Below, piece after piece: positions 31,128-40,859 of a stretch of 64,000 nt of DNA. Position 1 is the stretch's first letter; the number at the start of each line of letters is the position of its first letter. The DNA lies in assembly GCA_030765065.1 (NCBI GenBank), contig CM060989.1, positions 34,773,501 to 34,837,500 of the forward strand. Direction: 5' to 3'. The notes under the pieces are model-generated. The model was not told the DNA's origin. It saw only the letters and a list, made by a program, of their open reading frames with translations, and ran no database searches. The stretch is from Deroplatys truncata (Eukaryota > Arthropoda > Insecta > Mantodea > Mantidae). Made by a program: the position numbers and the translations under genes.

Positions 31128-32692
31128 ATTAGTGGGTATACATACTATTCTTGCTAAAGCTTATTTTTCTATCTACTACATTATAATCCAAATAAACCTT
31201 TACAAAATAGCTACATTAGACATTTCGTATTAGATAGAAAGAGAACAGCGATAGTCAAATGCTTAAGAACTGGACGCTATATGCTAGCCTTAAAATTCCA
31301 TACTGTTTCCATGCAACCACGAGAAACAACTGAATGTTGAAAAGACTTCAAAGAATGACCAAGTAATGAACAATTCGAACCATTAATAACGGATATCTCG
31401 GAAATGGCTGATGCCACAAGAAAGTTATTTGAGATTTGTTTTAAAGAGCTCTACATTTTTTGTGTAATACGTTTTCGTCTATCGCTTAACGTTTTTAAGT
31501 TACACAAGATTACACAAAATTCCTTCCGAATGAAGAGGACTTCAGAGGCTATTCCTAGAAAATTCAAGATATTCATTTTATTTGTCATGTAAATATCATT
31601 AATATACGATACTTTAATCAAAATCGTTAGAGCCATTTTTTAGAAAATCAAAAATTTCGAAAAATGTTCATGTAAAAGGCAGTTTGGGGTGGGGATACTT
31701 TCTTAAAAATCTGATGTGTTACACTCACATGACTTTCTCTACTCTTGTACAAACTGTTTTTACAAACGCTTATTCTCCATCTACTTCATGTTAATCGAGA
31801 TAAACATTTGCAGACTCTATCTTATTGCTAATTTTCTTGTAGATGTAAGGGGAATGTATATTTACAAGGGCAATATAGAAATACAGTAGCCTTTAAGCAC
31901 ATACATATCTGTTAATAGCTGGTTGCTAGGTGCAGCACCATTCCCCTTCCCACAGATTAATACTCTTTGCATATCCAAGACAAAAAAATGAATACCGAAC
32001 TCCCATTTGAGAAAATAAGTATTGAAAAATTTAAGAGAATAACAAGTAATATCTCGAAAATGGTTCTCAACAAAAAAAATGTATATAACACAAATTATGT
32101 ATTTTAACGCGATGACCATTTTTTGTGTAGTAAAATTTTGTCTATCTCTTATGGTTTACCAGTTATGCAAAAGTCGTTCACAATGAAGAATACTTTTGGA
32201 GACATTCCCAGAAAATTCAAGATATACATTTTACTTCTCATGAAAATATCTTAAACATATGATATTTTAATCAAAATCGTTAGAGCCGTTTTTGAGAAAA
32301 TTTTCGAAAAATCTTCCATATAAAGGGTATCCTGGGGGGATTTTCTTGAAAACCTTCGTGTCGCATCCTTGGAAGATACTGAACCTAAATACCAAGTTTG
32401 GTGTTTATCCGATTATTCGTTTCTGAGTTATGCTGTTCACAGACACACACACACACACACAGACATACACACGGACATGTTTCCAAAAATGCTTTTTTTT
32501 GGATTCAGGGGGTCTCAAAACATGTATTTCCGGTGAAATCTCGATATCGAATTTTTGAGTGGAATACAATACTTCCCCTACTTACTGTACGTAGTAGAGA
32601 AAGTAAAAATCTGCCTGTCGCATCTTCAGAAGTTACTGAATCTAAATACCAAGTTTGGTGTTTACCTGAATTTTCGTTTTTGACTTATGCTG

Positions 32693-32746
<54 letters not shown>

Positions 32747-32866
32747 GACTTTATTCTAAAAATGCTTTTTTGGGGGGATTCAGTGGCCTCAAAACATGTA
32801 TTTCCGATGAAATACCCATATCGAATTTTTGGGTGGAATACAATACGTTCTCTTATATTCAGAGAT
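31128..32866 (-). mobile_element. HLE-B copy, both ends lost, hosting an HLE-A
   Basis: HLE-B sequence runs 31128-31709, is interrupted by HLE-A, and resumes at 32610 with CTGCCTGTCGCATCTTCAGA. It includes a long (CA)n (about 32694-32744, over 20 units) and stops near 32866. Neither terminus is present. The interrupted reading TTTCTTAAAAATCTGCCTG is restored by removing the HLE-A. Confidence 0.75.
31710..32609 (-). mobile_element. HLE-A copy nested in HLE-B
   Basis: Full-length minus-strand copy. Left boundary ...CTTAAAAA then TCTGATGTGTTAC; right boundary ...GAGAAAGTAAAAA then TCTGCC. The insertion therefore reads as A|T with no duplication, or as a short AAAAA(T) duplication. Short (CA)n near 32442. 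Confidence 0.82.
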
Positions 32867-33019
32867 GGGCAGAAGTCAGTTTTGCGCCAACACAACAGAA
32901 CGCAACCCTCACAAGAAACACATTGCTGCGAAAGCGGGAGTTACGGTTGTAGAGCTCCTGCAGTGACGGTTGATAGCAGTGTAGTTCACTATTATATGTG
33001 TTTAAGTCGACTTTCGACA

Positions 33020-33171
33020 TTTTTACTTTCTCTACTACGTAGAGTAAGTAAGGGAAGTATTGTATTCCACCCAAAAATTCGGTACCGAGATTTCGCCGGA
33101 AATACATGTTTTGAGACTCCCCCTGAGTCCAAAGAAAGCATTTTTGGAAACATGTCCGTGTGTGTGTCTGT

Positions 33172-33212
<41 letters not shown>

Positions 33213-33908
33213 TGTCTGTGTGTCTGTGAACAGCATAACTCAGAAACGAACAGTCGGATAAACACCAAACTTGGTATTTAGGTTCAGTATCTTCCAGGGA
33301 TGCGACACGAAGGTTTTCAAGAAAATCCCCCCACCCCAGGATACCCTTTACATAGAACATTTTTCGAAAATTTTAATTTTCTCAAAAATGGCTCTAACGA
33401 TTTTGATTAAAATATCATATGTTTAAGATGTTTTCATGACAAATGAAATGCATATCTCGAATTTTCTGGGAATGTCTCCAAAAGTGTTCTTCATTCTGAA
33501 CGACTTTTGCATAACTGGTAAACCATAAGAGATAGACAAAATTTTACTACACACAAAATGTAGATCGCGTTAAAATACACAGTTTATGTTATATGCATAT
33601 TTTTTGTTGAGTGAACCGTTTTCGAGATATTGCTTGTTATTCCCCTAAATTTTCCAATATACTTTTTCTCAAATTCGTTATTCATTTTTTTATGTCCTGG
33701 ACATGCAAAGAGAATGGAATACTCCACATAGCAACCATCTCTTAAAATATTTGACTATCGCTTAAAACCTACCATATTCCCCTTGCACCTACAAGAAAAT
33801 TAGCAATAAGATTAACATCTCGATTAACATGAAGCATATGGAAAATAAGCGTTTGTAAAAATAGTTTGTACAAGAGTAGAGATAGCCATGTGAGTGTAGC
33901 ACATCAGA
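33020..33908 (+). mobile_element. HLE-A copy, full length, inverted to its neighbour
   Basis: TTTTTACTTTCTCTACTACG start, long (GT)n at about 33158-33228, end ATAGCCATGTGAGTGTAGCA then CATCAGA. It faces the copy at 31710-32609 in the opposite orientation with 410 bp between them. Confidence 0.8.
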
Positions 33909-33923
33909 TTTTTTTTATAAGTT

Positions 33924-33959
33924 TAGGTTTCTGATTCACGCGAGGTTAGGTTAGGTTTA

Positions 33960-33996
<37 letters not shown>

Positions 33997-34155
33997 CCTT
34001 GTTTTAATTAGTTACCAGTGGTTACATCAAAGTACGCGAGCGAAGCTAGTGTGCGTTCTAAGCTTCGGTTTCTGATTCACGGGAAATTAGGTTTAGTTAT
34101 TTTTTATATATAAGCTTAGGTTAACTATCTAGCACTAATTATCTACCAGTGTTAC
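33924..34155 (+). repeat. Imperfect tandem duplication with (TA)n
   Basis: TTTCTGATTCACG, TTAGGTTTAGTT and TTA.CTACCAGTG.TTAC each occur twice, at about 33928-34025 and 34070-34155. The first unit contains a (TA)n run at 33964-33994. No function is evident. Confidence 0.6.
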
Positions 34156-34299
34156 TGTAAAGAAATTTCTTTATTAAACGTTTAATGCAAATAACATTTT
34201 AATATAACACAACTTTCGCTATAACAATCAAAAAATTAAACGTCTGGTGGAAAGTCTTTAATAACAATGCGTTGCGTTTTTGTCAGTGGCAGTACAAAA

Positions 34300-34313
34300 C
34301 GAAGAAGAAGAAG

Positions 34314-34342
<29 letters not shown>
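34300..34342. repeat. (GAA)n microsatellite
   Basis: About 14 GAA units in a row. Confidence 0.9.
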
Positions 34343-34345
<3 letters not shown>

Positions 34346-34618
34346 GTTACAACACATCGCTTTTTCCGCGGATTTCATTCTCACTTAGATTGGCAGTTCC
34401 TATTGTGCATGTGCGATAGCGACAAGATGGCTGCGTTTGTTGTCTTCACATCGTAATTTTGCTATAAAAGTAAAACACTTAAAGCGGGCGGGCACCAGAT
34501 GTAGAAGAGAAAACATCTGCTTCTAAACTTACTCCTAAGGTAATTTATTCCCTTTCTTTTAGCTTTTATTAAAGTTTTCAATGAAGACCAAAGTAATTTA
34601 GAATAGCCGGATTGCGGA
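34343..34618. other. Unrecognised, with splice-donor-like site
   Basis: Contains GACAAGATGGCTGCG near 34420 and CTAAGGTAATTT near 34535. Together these could look like a 5' exon and donor, but no long frame connects them and no host protein is recognised. Confidence 0.15.
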
Positions 34619-34903
34619 ATGTTAAGGGTTTTTACTTTGTGTGAAAATTGTGTTACTTTTGTTATTAAGTAACGATGGGATCAAAAAGAATATACAGAAA
34701 TTTACAATTTAGCCTACCATAATTATCGAACAAATTATCCGACCATTCCGACCAAGGATTCTTCCACGGCTTAGGCTACGCAGCATTTCTAGAACTTGAA
34801 AGACTGTCGGCGGTTGGTTGAGGAAGTCAGACGTTCTGCCGATGTTTCACATCCTCTTGCGTGAATATCGCAGATTTTTTCATCCGTTATTAGTACTGAA
34901 TGG
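34619..34903 (+). repeat. Direct repeat R3, copy 1
   Basis: Shares order and about 85% identity with 36482-36752: GTGTGAAAATT, TTTGTTATTAAGTAAC, GGATTCTTCCACGGC, GAAGTCAGACGTTC, ATGTTTCACAT and CGTTATTAGTA. The pair brackets 1.6 kb that contains an LTR-like region. Confidence 0.7.
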
Positions 34904-34904
34904 T

Positions 34905-35150
34905 ATTGACCAGCGGAAGGTGGCCCCGAAAGCTGAACAGAACACCGCACGCAGACCATTCGGCCCCTTGTCCTTCTACCATGACTCCTGGGAGGGAGGG
35001 ATAAGGGAAGAGACACGAAGGGCGACCAGATCCGGATGACTAGGGGCGCAAGCACGGACGGGGTACCTAATGTTTCCAGATTGAACGCCTACAACGCCGC
35101 GCGAGCCCACACATTGGACCCTGAGCCTCCGGGGGTCACCGAAAGATGAT
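34905..35150. repeat. GC-rich segment of unknown repeat class
   Basis: Distinctly GC-rich (GGTGGCCCCGAAAGCTGAAC, GCGCGAGCCCACACATTGGA). Loosely similar to the GC-rich tract at 15250-15585 around GGGGTACCTA and AGATTGAA. No coding frame is recognised. Confidence 0.3.
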
Positions 35151-35517
35151 ACGGTAATTTGTATCATAAATTACCTAAATGTAAATAATGATTGTAATAT
35201 GAATATGTATTTTTATGTGACATTGATTTCAGATGTTTATTAATTGTAATTATTATTGGTAAATATTAATATACGGCTTTACTGAAACTGTCAATAATAA
35301 CGCAATAATGCAGCGATGGGGTGAGATGTTTATCATTACTGGGAACAAGGAAGTTACGTAATGTTTCGCGCCTTTTCGGTAGAAGCTTCTAGAATATTTC
35401 CTAAAGCAATATGTATTCGTGGTTTTCATTGGATATTCAAATAGACGCTAATGTTGGCGCGTTTTATTAGCCAATTGCAGTTCATTTATAATCTTTAGGC
35501 ATGTCGAGGAGTGGGAG

Positions 35518-35555
35518 TATATAAGCCAGGTCCGAGGTAGATCGCCCCGCAGTTC
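35518..35555 (+). promoter_or_regulatory. TATA box plus initiator
   Basis: TATATAAG at 35518-35525, with CAGTTC starting at 35550. The A at 35551 is 33 bp downstream of the TATA start, right for Pol II initiation. Upstream sequence includes GCCAATTG (CCAAT-like) at about 35470. It is probably the promoter of an LTR element; a host promoter cannot be excluded. Confidence 0.45.
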
Positions 35556-35981
35556 AACAAAATTCTCAATACCTTACACGTCGGTCGCCCAGTTCATCAA
35601 AATTTCTAGCACGCTGTCTTCAGTTCGTCATAAGTTACGCGCAGCAGAATTACGAGAATCTAAAGTATTATACAGTTAAATATACACAAAGTTGAAGTAC
35701 GTGAATTAAAAGTGATAAGTAAGAAGTTATTACAAACAGTTTCAGTTTGGCGAGTATCCAGATCAATATGTAAAAGTGTTTGTGAACGTGTTCGGCAATA
35801 AAAGTTATAAAACCAATTTCTTCATTAAGTATAATTTCTGGATAAAAGATTCCTTTCCGATTCACACCCTGCAAGAGATAAATGTTCGACCTAAATAGCT
35901 AGCTGGAGGACATTTAAAGTGAATTATTTCAAAACTGATGCAAATTGCTACGCCAGATGGAGCTACAAACCAAGCAAGGAG

Positions 35982-35998
35982 TGACGTCACAAGATGGC
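35982..35998. promoter_or_regulatory. CRE-like palindrome next to AAGATGGC
   Basis: TGACGTCA, a perfect cAMP-response-element palindrome, is followed one base later by AAGATGGC, the core recognised by YY1-type factors. A CACGTG E-box lies just downstream (about 36006). These are sequence matches only. Confidence 0.3.
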
Positions 35999-36047
35999 TT
36001 CAACACACGTGATGTAAACAAACATTTGTAAGAATATCATCGCAAAT

Positions 36048-36067
36048 TGGCTCCACAACGTGGGGCT
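36048..36067 (+). other. Primer-binding site, tRNA-Lys type
   Basis: TGGCTCCACAACGTGGGGCT matches the complement of the 3' end of insect tRNA-Lys(CTT), which begins TGGCGCCCAACGTGGGGCTC, except for one substitution and one inserted base. This is the common primer site of many Ty3/gypsy elements and retroviruses. Confidence 0.5.
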
Positions 36068-36294
36068 AACAAATACACAAAACACAAATATTACGTAAAC
36101 AATATTTACCGTTGCAAAGAGCGCCTGCCCGAAAGCACCCAGAGGCAGGTATCCAACCCAGCGGTCCTGGAACGACGTCAGGAAGACACTTCCACAGATC
36201 GCAAAGCAACCATCCAGCCGCAAACCGCCAAACACAGTCACCTGGTCCTACAACCCTAAAACAGATGACAAGGAAGATATGGGTACAGGAAGTG

Positions 36295-36440
36295 AGGGGC
36301 AGCATGGTCGTGGTAGAAGATGAACCATCCCAGTATTCGCCTACCGACCCGGGGAAACCACAAAAACCCATGGATCAGAGTGAGCGGTCGCCGGACCACC
36401 CGAAGTTACCGCGGCGCCGCCTCGTTCAGTCCAGAACGGT
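36295..36440 (-). repeat. tRNA-derived SINE
   Basis: The minus strand contains GGTTTTTGTGGTTTCCCCGG and GTCGGTAGGCGAATACTGGG, the body that also follows tRNA heads at 2.9 and 6.5 kb. The head itself is degraded (GGTAACTTCGGGTGGTCCGG). Confidence 0.5.
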
Positions 36441-36481
36441 TAACTTGGTAGTCTGAGAGTGCAGAATCTTATTTCATATAT

Positions 36482-36752
36482 ATTAAGGGTTTCTGCTTGT
36501 GTGAAAATTATGGAGCTTTTGTTATTAAGTAACTATGGGGCCCAAAAAGAACGTACAAAGTTAAAGTTTAACCTACTATAATTATCTAACAAATTACTTT
36601 ACCGTTCCGACTAAGGATTCTTCCACGGCATAGGATATGCAACATTTCCAGAACTTGGAAGACCGTCGGCGGGTGGTTAAGGAAGTCAGACGTTCCGCCA
36701 ATGTTTCACATGCTTTTGCGTGGATGTTTCATTCGTTATTAGTAAGGCCCGG
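36482..36752 (+). repeat. Direct repeat R3, copy 2
   Basis: Second copy of 34619-34903, with the same block order and similar length. It starts after the LTR-like region and a SINE. Confidence 0.7.
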
Positions 36753-36972
36753 GGGTTAAGCCACAAAAGCATTGCAACATGTTAAAGTAGTAGTGACGGG
36801 ATTATACGATACCTGTGTCTTGTAAACATAAGTTGAGTCGCTTGTAGTCGCACACATAATACAACAAAGGTCAAGGGCAACGGCAACCTACCAAATCTAA
36901 TGAAATGACGGACACAGTCATAGAATACATTGCACACTTATTCATAAATTACATAAACAAAATACAAACATA

Positions 36973-38250
36973 CGATGGCTGTCCCAGAAGTACCCGACCT
37001 AACAAAGAGAAAACAAAAACTTTGGGAAAAACATATTTATTTCTCTACATAGTCTCCTTTCAGCTCAATAGACTTTTCCCAGCGATGTTCAATAGCTTCG
37101 ATACCATGTTTATAGTGAGAACCGTCGAGTTCTGCAAAATAGACATCAACTGCAAACTCCAGCTCTTCATTGTTACCAAATATTTTACCACCAAACCATT
37201 TCTTCAACTTTGGAAACAGAAAATAATCAGAGGGGCCTAAGTCTGGCGAATAGGATGCATGAGGAAGCAGTTCGAACTTTAACTCATTGATTTTGGACAT
37301 GGTGATAATGGATGTGTGAACTGGTGCATTTTCTTCATGAAACAGAACATTCTTTTTCGCTAAATGCGGTGTTTCAGCTTGATTTCATCATTCAAACGCT
37401 GCAATAAGTTTGTGTAATACTTGCCATTGATTGCCATTCCTTTTTGAAGATAATCAATGAAAATTATTCCACACACATTCCAAAAACCTGAAGCCATGAC
37501 CTTGCCTGCAGATGGAACTGTCTTCGCCTTCTTTGGAGCCGATTCTCCTCTTTCAATCCACTGCTTTGACTGTTCCTTCGTCTCATATGTGAAGTGATGG
37601 ACCCATTTTTCATCCATGATAATGAATCCACGCAAAAACTCGGCTTTATTGCAGCGAAACATCGCCAAACACTCGACTGAAACAAACTCACGCCGCTGTT
37701 TTTGTTCCATTGTGAGTAAATAAGGCACAGCTTTCTCATGTCTAAATTTTCAGTTAGTATGCGATGTACAGCACTTTTTGAAATGCCTATGATGTCTGCT
37801 AGCTCGCGCACTTTCAGTGTACGGTCATCCAATACCATTTTGTGGATTTTCTTCACAATTTTCGGCGTGGTCACCTCATTTGGTCGACCACTGCGATGTT
37901 CGTCTTGGCAGCTCGTACGACCTCGCTTAAACTCTGCCACCCAATATTTTACTGTTGTAAACGAAGGAGCAGACTCCCCCAGAGTAGAATCTACCTCAGC
38001 TTTAATATTAGTTGGACTAAGACCTTTCAAGTGAAAGTATTGTGTCACATAACGATGGCCAGTTTTATCCATGTTTACAAATTCGCTGAGAGTTCACTAT
38101 TAATGGCTGCCAAACAATTACTAAACAACGTAGCATCGTCAAACTTGAAACTTAAGCTTTATAAGGGTGATACTTTCTACCGTAGTCATTTGTTTGAAAC
38201 AACAACTGCTATATATAACGTCAGGTCGGGTACTTCTGGAATTGCCCTCG
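36973..38250 (-). mobile_element. mariner X2, complete with TIRs
   Basis: TA flanks at 36971-36972 and 38251-38252. One end is CGATGGCTGTCCCAGAAGTA; the other is the complement of CGAGGGCAATTCCAGAAGTA. TIRs of about 29 bp continue through CCCGACCT. Size 1278 bp. It is the best-preserved mariner in the window. Confidence 0.9.
37034..38072 (-). pseudogene. mariner DD34D transposase pseudogene X2
   Basis: Reads from MDKTGHRYVTQYFHLKGLSP at 38072. The first helix-turn-helix is near SFTTVKYWVAEFKRGR and the second near ISKSAVHRILTENLDMRKL. A frameshift around 37735 moves to the frame LTMEQKQRREFVSVECLAMF, with the first catalytic Asp in IIMDEKWVHHF. A second frameshift near 37370 falls before the VLFHEENAPVH region, where the expected second Asp reads Glu. 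The last frame has SPDLGPSDYFLF with the third Asp, and ends WEKSIELKGDYVEK-stop. Full family length (about 345 codons) is kept. Two frameshifts and the D-to-E change explain its loss. Confidence 0.85.
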
Positions 38251-38555
38251 TACATAAAATAAGCATTAATATTACAAACGCGCATGGTAAATGAAAAACT
38301 AGTTGATTGTGACCATATTATTCTATGTCTGTCAATATGCTTTGTTACAATGAATAACAATATACATTTTGAAGTTTACAAACCAAAACGACCTTTTATT
38401 CTCTTCCAAACATGATGTGTATTGGAGACAGCTTCTCTCTATATCGCATGACATGATTGGGGCAAATTTAAACCAAGATGAGATGCTGCTGTTTCCTTTA
38501 TGTGAGTTAACATTTTCTCTAGAACCTTCTAGAATGGTACAAAGAGTAGAATAAC

Positions 38556-39599
38556 CTATATATTCCTGGAGAATGCTTTTATTTTCTGCTTCACCTGTAG
38601 GATTATTGCATCATCAAATTGACTCTTGGCTATGGATAATTCCTCCACGAGTCTGATCGTTTCCGCCATTTCCATATTCCGACTCCCTGGAAGAGTGATG
38701 CAGCTTGGCAGCTCTCCGTAGTTATTAGCAATGAACTGGATATTACTTAGTAGCTGTTCTGACACAAGGTGCTTTGCTTGTTTTATTGGTTTTATTGACG
38801 CATTTTGTTCGTCGTCAAGGACATTTAGTATTGCAACAATCTCATGGCAGTATTCTGCATAATACAGAACAACATCCAACCAAGTACCTGGTTACAATAG
38901 GTTTTGGAGGTAAAGGAATATCTGGTTCACTTCTCTAAAATTTCTTAATCTTGCAGGCGATTTCAGAAATATTTTCTTTAGGTGAGAACTGAAACTGTCT
39001 GCATCTGAAATTAAGGATAGTATAGTTACAACGACTCTGTGCAGACAATCTGAAATGCACGTCATGTTCTCCAATTTTGGATACAGCTGTTGTATTTTCT
39101 TATTTAGTCCGCCTTATGCATATATGAGACCCTATCAGCAACCCTATCAGAGGGGAACGTTTTCCCGATTAACACTATCCGGCCATAAAAGTGTCATTGA
39201 CTGCTCAAACACGTTGAAGATAGTTAAACGGTTTACTCTTTCTAGTAATTCTGAGGTTGATAAAAACCTTTTACCGGGATGGTTTAAGCCCAGTGTACCA
39301 ACAATTACATGTGCTACAGTCCTTCCAATACAATCTGTCGTTTCGTCTGTGGAAACCCATAGTCTAACATCGAACACGGTGTTTCTAATATCCTGAAGTA
39401 TGCCTTCGTAGCACAGCTTCAGGTATTCCTTGCCTATTGTCTCGGATGGCAATATTATACCAGTATACCTTTTTAGAAACGGCTTGAAACAGCGATTTTC
39501 GAGTTTGCAAAGGGATATGTTTGCGCCCACCATCATGATGCACAGATGACGGAAAAAGGTATTGTGTCTGTCTGAATTAACGTTAGACGTTGAAGCCAT
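38556..39599 (-). pseudogene. hAT-like / CGG-repeat-binding-protein-like pseudogene
   Basis: ATG at 39599. The first frame includes LENRCFKPFLKRYTG, VRLWVSTDETTDCIGRTVAH and FEQSMTLLWPDSV. The DETTD block is the conserved acidic site of this hAT-derived family (often named CGG triplet repeat-binding protein 1-like). A break at about 39147 is followed by ISDCLHRVV and IFLKSPARLRNFREV, and after another break by VVLYYAEYCHEIVAILNVLD. The usual N-terminal BED-type zinc finger is not visible. About 345 codons span the expected order, with at least two frameshifts and short deletions. The flanking mariner starts 28 bp upstream of the ATG. Confidence 0.68.
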
Positions 39600-39626
39600 A
39601 GTTTCCTCCTCTTTTCTATGCTCATA

Positions 39627-40854
39627 CAGGATAATTTATGATGAACTGACACATTTCTTTCTTTAATTATTCTGTTCAAAATTCACTCAATGCCCCAATT
39701 TTAACACCAAATTAAGCGGAATGTTCTGGAGTTTCGATTGTCTGTCACTAGATGCGCAGATGTTCGTAATTGTTAGTTTATTGTTGGCAACTGTTTTTGA
39801 GATTTTTTCTAGTCAACGTAAAAATGGAGTACACATTAAATGAACGACTCTTCCTTGTAAAGCAATACTGGATTACGAATTCAATTACAGCTACTCAAAG
39901 GGCATACCAGAGAGAATTTGGTGTTTAGAATCTTCCCCAAAGAAACACAACACTGGGACTGGTAAAGAAATTGGAAACAGCTGTATCTCTGGTGAGTGAA
40001 AAAGGCAAAACTCGCTCATCTAGGCTTCCCATGGTTGTTGACGTAAGAGCACGACTGGATCAGTAACCCAAAAAATCATTAAGAGGTTTGTCGCAGGAGA
40101 CAGGGTACAGCTACTCAATGTGTCAGAGAGCTGTGAAAAGTGCAGGCCTAAAGCCGTATAGGATTACGGTTGTCCATCAGTTACAGGAACCAGATAAAGA
40201 TAGACGACTGAATTATTGTCGTTGGTTTCAGGTGTTCATTGTGCAAAATTCTGCCATATTGTCCATGCACCCGGTTAAAATCGGAGTTTGGTGCGCAATA
40301 TCCGCACAGAGAATAGTGGGACCAATTGTTTTTTTAAACAATGTGAACACTACAGAGTACCGACGGATTTTCATGGAGTTTGCTGAGCAACTACACGATG
40401 TAGAGCTGAGTCAAGGTTATTTTCAGCAGGACGGCGCTACATGCCATACATCAAATGAATCCATGGCACTAATTGCAAGTTTCTTTGACGACTGGATAAT
40501 TTCCAAGAACCTGTGGCCACCGAGATCTTCGGATTTGACATCGCCGGACTTCTTTCTATGGGGTTACTTAAACGACAGGGCCACACGTCCCCAGACATTG
40601 GACGATCTGAAGCACAACATTACACAGGAGATTCAAGCTATTGACAACAGAGTCCTCCAACGAGTGGCCAGTAACATGGGACGACGTGTTGAGTTGTGCC
40701 TTATGGAGGACGGAGGACATTTTCAACATTTGCTATAGAGTTAAATAATCTCCCAAAATTCCTCTGCATTTCAGGTATAATAAGTAGTCGCTAGCATAAC
40801 TTGTTTTGAAACAATTAAAGAAATAAATGTGTCAGTTATTCATAAATCATCCTG
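39627..40854 (+). mobile_element. mariner-type element Y1, complete with TIRs
   Basis: TIRs of about 42 bp. The left end CAGGATAATTTATGATGAAC and the right-end complement CAGGATGATTTATGAATAAC both continue CTGACACATTT.TTTCTTTAA. TA at 39625-39626 and 40855-40856. Size 1228 bp. A relative (Y2) in the opposite orientation lies at 53394-54712. Confidence 0.9.
39825..40738 (+). pseudogene. mariner-type transposase pseudogene Y1
   Basis: ATG at 39825 opens MEYTLNERLFLVKQYW, a typical N-terminal helix-turn-helix, closed by a stop at about 39927. Later frames give YSYSMCQRAVKSAGLKPYRI and LQEPDKDRRLNYCRWFQ. The first-Asp segment (ITWFTDEAWFHL in the sister copy) is deleted here: ILSMHPVKIGVWCAISAQRI follows directly. 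YFQQDGATCH holds the second Asp and WPPRSSDLTSPDFFLWGYL the third. By my count 38 residues lie between them, so this is outside classic DD34D. The loss of about 50 residues with the first Asp kills the enzyme. Confidence 0.8.
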
Positions 40855-40859
40855 TATAC

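Larger units (their letters stand above)
35300..36046 (+). mobile_element. Probable 5' LTR of an LTR retrotransposon
   Basis: Contains a TATA box and initiator at textbook spacing (35518-35551), AATAAA at about 35795, and is followed at once by a tRNA-Lys-type primer-binding site at 36048. Together these make a U3-R-U5 arrangement likely. The 5' border is not defined; I could not find its TG...CA edges or a second LTR. No gag or pol is recognisable downstream, so it is a remnant or solo end. Confidence 0.42.

Noticed and set aside
32398-32952. 184-codon plus-strand frame with His-Thr repeats, and similar frames at 11727, 32687, 32859, 33035, 52104 and 52246
   Set aside because: They are HLE sequence read through (CA)n or (GT)n. 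The same frame recurs because the DNA repeat recurs. No start context, domain or selection signal.
33964-33994. (TA)n run as a replication origin or terminator
   Set aside because: A plain microsatellite in a tandem duplication; nothing else supports such a role.
34420-34545. Host first exon (AAGATGGCTGCG plus a donor-like GGTAAT)
   Set aside because: No open frame or known protein connects the two motifs; short motifs alone are not enough.
36112-36456. 114-codon plus-strand frame downstream of the primer-binding site as a gag gene
   Set aside because: No zinc knuckle or capsid signature, and its second half is a SINE on the opposite strand.
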